Position numbers and translations under genes: made by a program
Shown: one piece after another, positions 58,447 to 64,000 of the stretch
Layout: each line of letters begins with the position of its first letter
Numbering within the stretch: the stretch's first letter is position 1
Notes under the pieces: model-generated
Seen by the model: only the letters and a program-made list of their open reading frames with translations
Database searches by the model: none
What the model was told of the DNA's origin: nothing
Source: Entonaema liquescens
Lineage: Eukaryota; Ascomycota; Sordariomycetes; Xylariales; Xylariaceae
DNA: 64,000 bases
Reading direction: 5' to 3'
Assembly (NCBI GenBank): GCA_902805475.1
Contig: CADCSX010000009.1
Coordinates: 744,001 to 808,000, forward strand

Positions 58447-59928
58447 TTATTTAGATTCTTGATCTAGGTTTTCTTGAATCCAATCCCTCCACAGTTGGTT
58501 CCTTACAATAAATCGGACTCTGGCCTCGAGCCACTTTGTGTTTCCCCAGAACCCCCAGGAAGCCTGGAATCTTAACCAGTCAACTAGTGCAGTCTCCCAG
58601 TGTCGAACGAATAGATCCCAGTCGTATTCAAGTACCCGTCCCTCAGCATCTCTGAAATCGTTGGCCAGTTTCGAGTGATAATATTTAAGGAGCTTCTTCT
58701 CGCCCGGGCTCATCGGGAGCTCATAACTAAGGATATTCTTGTACTCGTGTGTAAGTAATTCTAGTGGGACCGAGCAAGTAAACAATTTAGCTAGATCGCA
58801 GACACCTAACCCGAGACCGACATATTGAAAGTCGTAAAATGCAACCTTGTGACCGGGCTCAGTTGTAAATAAATTCTCGGATTTGACGTCGCCGTGGATA
58901 AGCGTCTCATATTCTCGACCGCGCGGAGTTAAGAAGTCAGCTGCCATCTCGAAAATAAGCTGTCCGCCCGGGGCGAGTGGCTTGCAGAGTATAGACCACT
59001 CCGAGTCCTCATCTTCGGCAAGGGCAGCGTACTCTTTACGACGGGTGGCGAGATATGTATATCCTCCATTAAGCCATAGCTTCTTCCCAGAGTTGTCTCC
59101 ATTCCGCCGCCTCTCAGCTTCTTCAAGGGGAGGACGCAAGTACTCCTGCAGATTATGTGATACCAATCTCCGACTGGATCTGTGGAAACTAGACAGCCAA
59201 TCTAATGCAGCGTAGACCTGCTTTTCATTGAGCTCCGACCTTTTCTCTCCGGCAATTGGAAATTTAGGTCGTAGGTCGGACATAACTAAAAGAAGAATGA
59301 GTCAGTTTTCATTCGTAGCAGATGAGGTAAGACATATATAAAGGTAGAAATAAAATGTCGTATAATAGGAACCAGTTATAGAAAGCTAAAGATAAATGAG
59401 AGCTTAACACATACTTGTTGCTGTTAGACCTTGGAGCATCTCTGCACCGGGTTTTCCATGAGAGTCAAGAGTTGTAGCAAGGCAGTGAGCTACTTCTGTG
59501 TCTTCCTCTAATAACGGGGCCACGAAGCTATAGAAATATTGTTCAACTCCATAGCTCATGAGTTTTCGTAGATGACCTTCATCCTTTGAATCTGGACTTG
59601 CCTGCGGGGGTGAGATGTATTTAAGAATTAATGGGAATAATTCTTCACTCTTATCAAAATTAGGGGCACTCGGACCATATATCTTTCGAAGTTCGGCTGC
59701 GGCCTCATCGCTAGTAGCCCGCGCCTTGATCTCGTAGATATACCCATATCCCGCCCATAACGTCTGCAATTTGCGACACGAGACTACTTCGAGAGAGTGC
59801 CATGATAACATGATGGCAGCCACTCGCTTGGGCTCAATTGAATTCCGAAGAGCATGCCGCATGACTAAGGCTATTAAAAATATAAGAAGCACAATGGCTT
59901 TTGGTTTGGATATGAATCTATAAATCAT
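58447..59928 (-). CDS. CHK/APH-like small-molecule kinase
   Basis: Exons 59928-59415 and 59285-58447, giving 450 aa. It belongs to the aminoglycoside/choline-kinase-like fold: the catalytic loop is HGDVKSENLF and the metal-binding segment is YDFQYVGLGLGVCDLAKLF, with Asp replacing the DFG motif. Such proteins phosphorylate small hydroxylated molecules. The fungal members are poorly characterised. A hydrophobic stretch at residues about 12-24 could be a membrane anchor, but Met23 (VMRHALRNSIE) could be the true start, which would remove it. It lies among cell-wall enzyme genes but has no signal peptide of its own. Confidence 0.82.
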
Positions 59929-60229
59929 GATAGAGTTGTCGGTGAACTCAGATTGCGAAGACCCGTAGTAACGGCTATGTTTCTTTGCTTGCCGGACCGT
60001 CAGGATTTTTTGAGCAGCTGCCAGCTAACCCCTTTTCTGTGTTCACTAATATTATAATGAGAATACAGGTCCTATACATGGTCAACTAATCACTGAAATG
60101 TGCTCCTTATAAGGCAACAATGGAGATTATTTTCTGAGCAATTTTATAGTAATATTTTACTAAGAATTAAAATATTATCTACTTGCTATTACTCTTTTTT
60201 CCCCCCTTACTCTCCTTCCCCCTTGCCCC
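59929..60229. other. Intergenic between kinase and beta-mannosidase genes
   Basis: AT-leaning upstream region of the kinase and 3'-flank of the mannosidase, with poly-T/C runs near 60189-60220. Confidence 0.6.
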
Positions 60230-63049
60230 TCACGACAAGGTATTATCCCAGATGCTACCAACACTAACCCTACTCTCCCATCCCGACTTCGCTCCACTGT
60301 CGCTGATGACGTTGTACTCTATGCGCTTCTCTTCGCCCTTCCTCAGTAAGAATCCGTTCTCACTGAAAGTGGCGATGACATCGTCGGCGTCATCCGTCCC
60401 CACGCTGACCCAGGTCCAGATACTGGTTCCCTTGTCGGCGCGGACGACAAACTCGTTGGCGTTGTCGTCGTGCTCCACGGTTAGACCAGGGTCCACTAGA
60501 GCAGCCGAAGCCAATGGTGTCGGCGTGAAGTAGTTGGTGTGCGTGAAAGTCTTTGTCGCCTCGCTGTTTGGCGGCGTTCCGGTGGCTGTTAAGTTGGCCA
60601 CCAGCACAGCGTTGCTAGCATTGAATGCCGAGTCCGACTTCAGATTGCTTATGTCTATACTCGCAAGTCGCGTGATATTGAGTGGTCCGACGGTAAAGTC
60701 GACGTCTCCCGCCTTGATATCAGCCGTATCAATGTCGAGAACGCTACCATCCCAGCCAACCCAGCTAAGACTCGCCTTGCCCTTCACGTCTTCCCACAGG
60801 TCACTCACTGCGTAAATGTCAAGGATACCGGAAGTCACGTTCCATTGGTTCGCGACGATGACAGGTTGGTAGATATCCTTGGCGGTATTGTGGAGGACCT
60901 TCCATCGGCCCTCGTACTCAATACTCGACCACGTCGGCGCCTGCCAAATATCCTGGAGCTGCCAGTACAAGCTTCCGAGCTGGCGCTCAGGCTTCCCAGA
61001 GCCGATGCGGTAGAATTCAATCTGGCTCTTGTAGAAGTCGGCTTGGAAAATCTGCGTGGAGTGGCACCAGGCGGAGAAGTTGGCTATGGAATCCGTCTTC
61101 ATCGGCACGGGATAGTAGTATTCAACGCCGTTGGTCATTTCAATCATGCCTGTAGTCGCCCTCTCGAAGTCGCTCGTATTGAGTCCACGGGGAGGCTGGT
61201 GATGGTTTCGGAGAACAATGGTGGAGCTGTTGTAATGCAGGTCCTCTTCATCAACAGCATTCCTCCACGAGTTGATGCTAGGCATACTGGTGAACCCATA
61301 TTCAGCCGAGAATCGACCTACGGGATAAGCCGATATGTTGAATGCTTGCCAGATATCGTAGTTATAGTAGTCGGTGTCTCCGTAGATGTGTCCGGGGGTA
61401 AGGTTCAGGTATCGCTCAACGATCGGCTTCGGGCTGCTATAATTGTAAGACAGGTATCCGTAGTTCGCGCTGCTCGACATGTAGCTAATACTACGGGTGT
61501 TGCCAAAGACAGCAGGGACCAACGTTTCTAAGAAAAGAATTTCAAAGTCGTGCCTGTAGTGATCAAGTTGGTCGGGCGCAATGATGTTGAGGATGTAAGT
61601 CATCCAAAGTAGGATTTCGTTGCCACCGGCCCAGAGAGCTAGTGAAGGGTGGTGGTTAACGCGGCGGACATGGTACACGGCCTCCACGCGGGCGTTCTCA
61701 AGGAAGTCCTTGTCTACGGGGTAAAGAGCATCGCCATACTGGAACTCAGACCAGAGGAAGATGCCCATCTCGTCTGCAAGATCGTACATGAAATCGGGGA
61801 GGTATGCGCCTCCAGCCCAGACACGAAGCATGTTCATGTTTGCACCGGTGACTGCATTAAACATTGTCCGGATCTTCTCTGGAGTTACTCGCGGCCAGAA
61901 AGTGTCTGGCGGGATGAAGTTGCTACCCTTGGCGTAGAACGGTTGGCCGTTGACCTCGAAATGCCAGTGGTTACCCGGTGCTACTCCTAGAGCGATATCC
62001 TCCTCTGGGACTTCGCCCATGTTCATAACGATGGTCCTAAATCCAGAGCGCTTCTCTACTGAAGCCAAGGTTTTACCAGAGCTAGAGACTATATCAACGG
62101 TAATGTTGTAAAGGTTCTGTGCTCCCAGCCCGCTTGGCCACCATAACTTGTAGTCGTTGCCGCCCAGGATAACCTGACCAGTAATCACATCTCCGTGATT
62201 CTCCACATTTGTTAGGTCACCGCTGCTAACCTCCTTCTGAGTAGCAAGGTCGACAATCTTGTAATTCAGGCTCGCCCCTTGGGGCACAGTGCCGATCACA
62301 TCAATACTAGCGTTCAAGACCCAGTTGGCATCCTGGTTAGGGGGGATAAGGTTCACCTGGCCCTCACGGTAGATATCATATATCGAGTTGCGAACGTGGA
62401 CCTCCTCCTCTTGAAGTTGCAAGACATACGCCTTCTGCCAGATACCCGCCGGAGCGAACGCTGGGCCCCAGTCCCAGCCGAAATCTGACTGCTCCTTTCG
62501 AATGAACACACGGTTCCCAAATTCAAACTGAATCTGAAGGCCAATGGGAGGGCCCTCAGGCCAGGTAGGAGCTCCAGGTAGATTTGCAAGTTCCTCGGCA
62601 ATTCTGGGAGCGCTACCAAATTCAAGTAGGAGCTCAGGAGAATCGGACTGGCAGCTGGACAGAATATCGGTGACGTCGAAAAAGTATTGGCGGAACTGGT
62701 TGTTTGTGTTGGCAACAGATTTCGAGCAAAGGCTGATGTTTGCAAACGTATCAAGACCGTCAAACAGTAGGTAGGTGGTTAGACCGTCCTCCTTTGATAG
62801 CCCTGAAACATGAGCGGTGTAGTTCCAGTCGGCAAAAGCGACCCATCGTAGGTCGAAGTCATTCAACCCATGGTATGGGTCATCTATGACATCCGCGGCT
62901 AAGAGGTCCAGGTGAGTCTGCGAAGGGACTTTTCCAGGAACTGATATGTCCCTTTCGTCGTTCGAAAGTGTCCAATCTGAGTCAGACAAGTCGACGATGC
63001 TCACAGCGGCAGCCACAGCTGCCGACGCGACAAGGTGGGCGAAATGCAT
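60230..63049 (-). CDS. Beta-mannosidase, GH2, secreted
   Basis: Single exon, 939 aa from the ATG at 63049, which gives a clean signal peptide (MHFAHLVASAAVAAAVS). An in-frame ATG at 63070 would add seven polar residues. The enzyme releases mannose from manno-oligosaccharides of galactomannan and glucomannan. The GH2 acid/base Glu is in WAGGNE (codon 61616-61618) and the nucleophile Glu in SAEYGFTSMPS (61301-61303). The N-terminal jelly-roll (DPYHGLNDFDLRWVAFADW) and C-terminal immunoglobulin-like domains are present, as in MndA-type beta-mannosidases of Aspergillus. Many N-glycosylation sequons fit secretion. No intron is needed. Confidence 0.96.
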   Translation of the reverse strand: MHFAHLVASAAVAAAVSIVDLSDSDWTLSNDERDISVPGKVPSQTHLDLLAADVIDDPYHGLNDFDLRWVAFADWNYTAHVSGLSKEDGLTTYLLFDGLDTFANISLCSKSVANTNNQFRQYFFDVTDILSSCQSDSPELLLEFGSAPRIAEELANLPGAPTWPEGPPIGLQIQFEFGNRVFIRKEQSDFGWDWGPAFAPAGIWQKAYVLQLQEEEVHVRNSIYDIYREGQVNLIPPNQDANWVLNASIDVIGTVPQGASLNYKIVDLATQKEVSSGDLTNVENHGDVITGQVILGGNDYKLWWPSGLGAQNLYNITVDIVSSSGKTLASVEKRSGFRTIVMNMGEVPEEDIALGVAPGNHWHFEVNGQPFYAKGSNFIPPDTFWPRVTPEKIRTMFNAVTGANMNMLRVWAGGAYLPDFMYDLADEMGIFLWSEFQYGDALYPVDKDFLENARVEAVYHVRRVNHHPSLALWAGGNEILLWMTYILNIIAPDQLDHYRHDFEILFLETLVPAVFGNTRSISYMSSSANYGYLSYNYSSPKPIVERYLNLTPGHIYGDTDYYNYDIWQAFNISAYPVGRFSAEYGFTSMPSINSWRNAVDEEDLHYNSSTIVLRNHHQPPRGLNTSDFERATTGMIEMTNGVEYYYPVPMKTDSIANFSAWCHSTQIFQADFYKSQIEFYRIGSGKPERQLGSLYWQLQDIWQAPTWSSIEYEGRWKVLHNTAKDIYQPVIVANQWNVTSGILDIYAVSDLWEDVKGKASLSWVGWDGSVLDIDTADIKAGDVDFTVGPLNITRLASIDISNLKSDSAFNASNAVLVANLTATGTPPNSEATKTFTHTNYFTPTPLASAALVDPGLTVEHDDNANEFVVRADKGTSIWTWVSVGTDDADDVIATFSENGFLLRKGEEKRIEYNVISDSGAKSGWESRVSVGSIWDNTLS

Positions 63050-64000
63050 GTCGTCCGATGTCGTAGTCAAGGCGAGCTGAGTAGTTGTCCAAGAGCTTTA
63101 GTAATAGAAGCCGTAACTGTCAAATAGCGAATAATCAGTATGACTTTATATACAATCCAGCCGAGGCTAAAATTCCACAATCCTATTAAGACGGGCTCTC
63201 GGAGTCCTAATTGCAACTGTGGAAATTGACTCCGCCACACCGGTGAGGAGTGTTATTGGCTTGAATACCAACATGATGTAAATACAATACAACATCAGCA
63301 ACGATTATTTGGATCCCGGATCCAACCCGCATATTGTTCACCTAAGATCCCCGCATCGCTTAGACATGCAATCCGTTAATGGAACTCTTCATTACATAAC
63401 AATACTCAGCTAGGTACTTAATAAACGTAGCTGACCGCAACTATTATTCACTGGGCCTAACTTAACTGACGGTATATACTAGTATAAAACACTACATAAC
63501 TTACTCAATACTTTTGCTTGGAATTTGCACGATAATCTTGCTCGAAGGATGACTCGATCAAGAATAGGTATTGATTTATAATTACACCGTCTAGATCACT
63601 AATCCTTAGGCAATGTGATGTATCTACAAAAGTCCGGTTTGTCAGTCGACTAGCCAAGGATACCTACCAAAGTTTCCACCTTGACTTTCGTGTTGTTCCC
63701 AGTTACGAAGACGTGAACAAACTATGTCACAAGCTCTGTTGAGTCTTATTGGCTGAGGTTTTTGATACTACCCTGTGGGCGGAGCCCCTTACCGACGTCT
63801 CCTTAAATCTTAATCCATCAACTTCACGAGACTCGTTCTACGAGCGCACCTATGAAATAGCAAACAATATTCATTACACGAACAAAATACGAAAAGAAAC
63901 GTCTAGGACTTAATCCCTAAATTAGTATTACGTTCTAATTAGGCAAGAACAGGAAAAGTCAAATTATGAAGATAGAAGTTAAAGCGCTTTCGTATATTAG
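63050..64000. promoter_or_regulatory. Upstream region of beta-mannosidase to window end
   Basis: No supported gene. Holds the mannosidase promoter. GGATCCCGGATCC (63310-63322) is a short palindrome-like repeat. Confidence 0.5.

Noticed and set aside
60845..61531. 228-aa plus-strand ORF inside the beta-mannosidase gene
   Set aside because: Antisense to a well-supported GH2 frame; composition follows from the codon bias of that gene.

Overview
The window looks like nuclear DNA of a filamentous ascomycete (Pezizomycotina, most like a Sordariomycete). The evidence is short introns (about 45-100 nt) with GTAAGT-type donors and CTAAC/CTAAT branch sites, fungal-type orthologues throughout, TACCTAGGTA-rich intergenic DNA, and blocks of almost pure A+T that look like repeat-induced point mutation (RIP). 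Genus and species cannot be fixed from the sequence alone. I support 20 protein genes, 19 of them with good evidence and one small doubtful ORF. I found no convincing tRNA, rRNA or CRISPR.

Region 1 (1-46 kb) is mainly housekeeping: a Rei1-type 60S biogenesis zinc-finger protein (-), an AZUL+HECT ubiquitin ligase (+, two apparent 1-nt frameshifts), the CCT epsilon chaperonin subunit (-, with tiny 5' exons), a long-chain acyl-CoA ligase (+), a Doa4/USP8-type deubiquitinase (-) divergent from ESCRT-0 Vps27 (+), ribosome-rescue GTPase Hbs1 (+), ER chaperone BiP/Kar2 (+), a Git1-type MFS transporter (-), PEX11 (-), a PRPP synthetase with a large insertion (-), an Fpg-type DNA glycosylase (+) and a conserved-looking but unrecognised nuclear-type protein (-). 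Several of these genes serve protein quality control and endosomal sorting.

Region 2 holds mobile-element remnants between and after these genes. There is a 742-bp element with terminal inverted repeats (TIRs) of roughly 100 bp (34251-34992). There is a nested pair, with an AT-saturated outer element (40544-41915) interrupted by a younger 607-bp inner element with 50-bp TIRs (41247-41853). There is also a 2.2-kb block (about 46870-49080) whose central 1860 bases contain only 12 G/C by my count, 10 of them in CpG.

Region 3 (49.4-63.1 kb), beyond the AT block, is rich in secreted plant-cell-wall enzymes: a PL4 rhamnogalacturonan lyase (-) divergent from a CE8 pectin methylesterase (+), a CE1 acetyl xylan esterase (-) and a GH2 beta-mannosidase (-). 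Among them lie a short-chain dehydrogenase (-), a CHK/APH-like small-molecule kinase (-) and a possible 64-aa membrane peptide. Together these would attack pectin, xylan and mannan, which fits a plant-associated or saprotrophic fungus.

Exon boundaries were derived by eye from splice consensus and reading-frame continuity. Nothing here is an obviously new multi-gene system. The strongest unusual signals are the nested RIP-marked elements with CpG-restricted surviving cytosines, the microexons, and the broken HECT frame.
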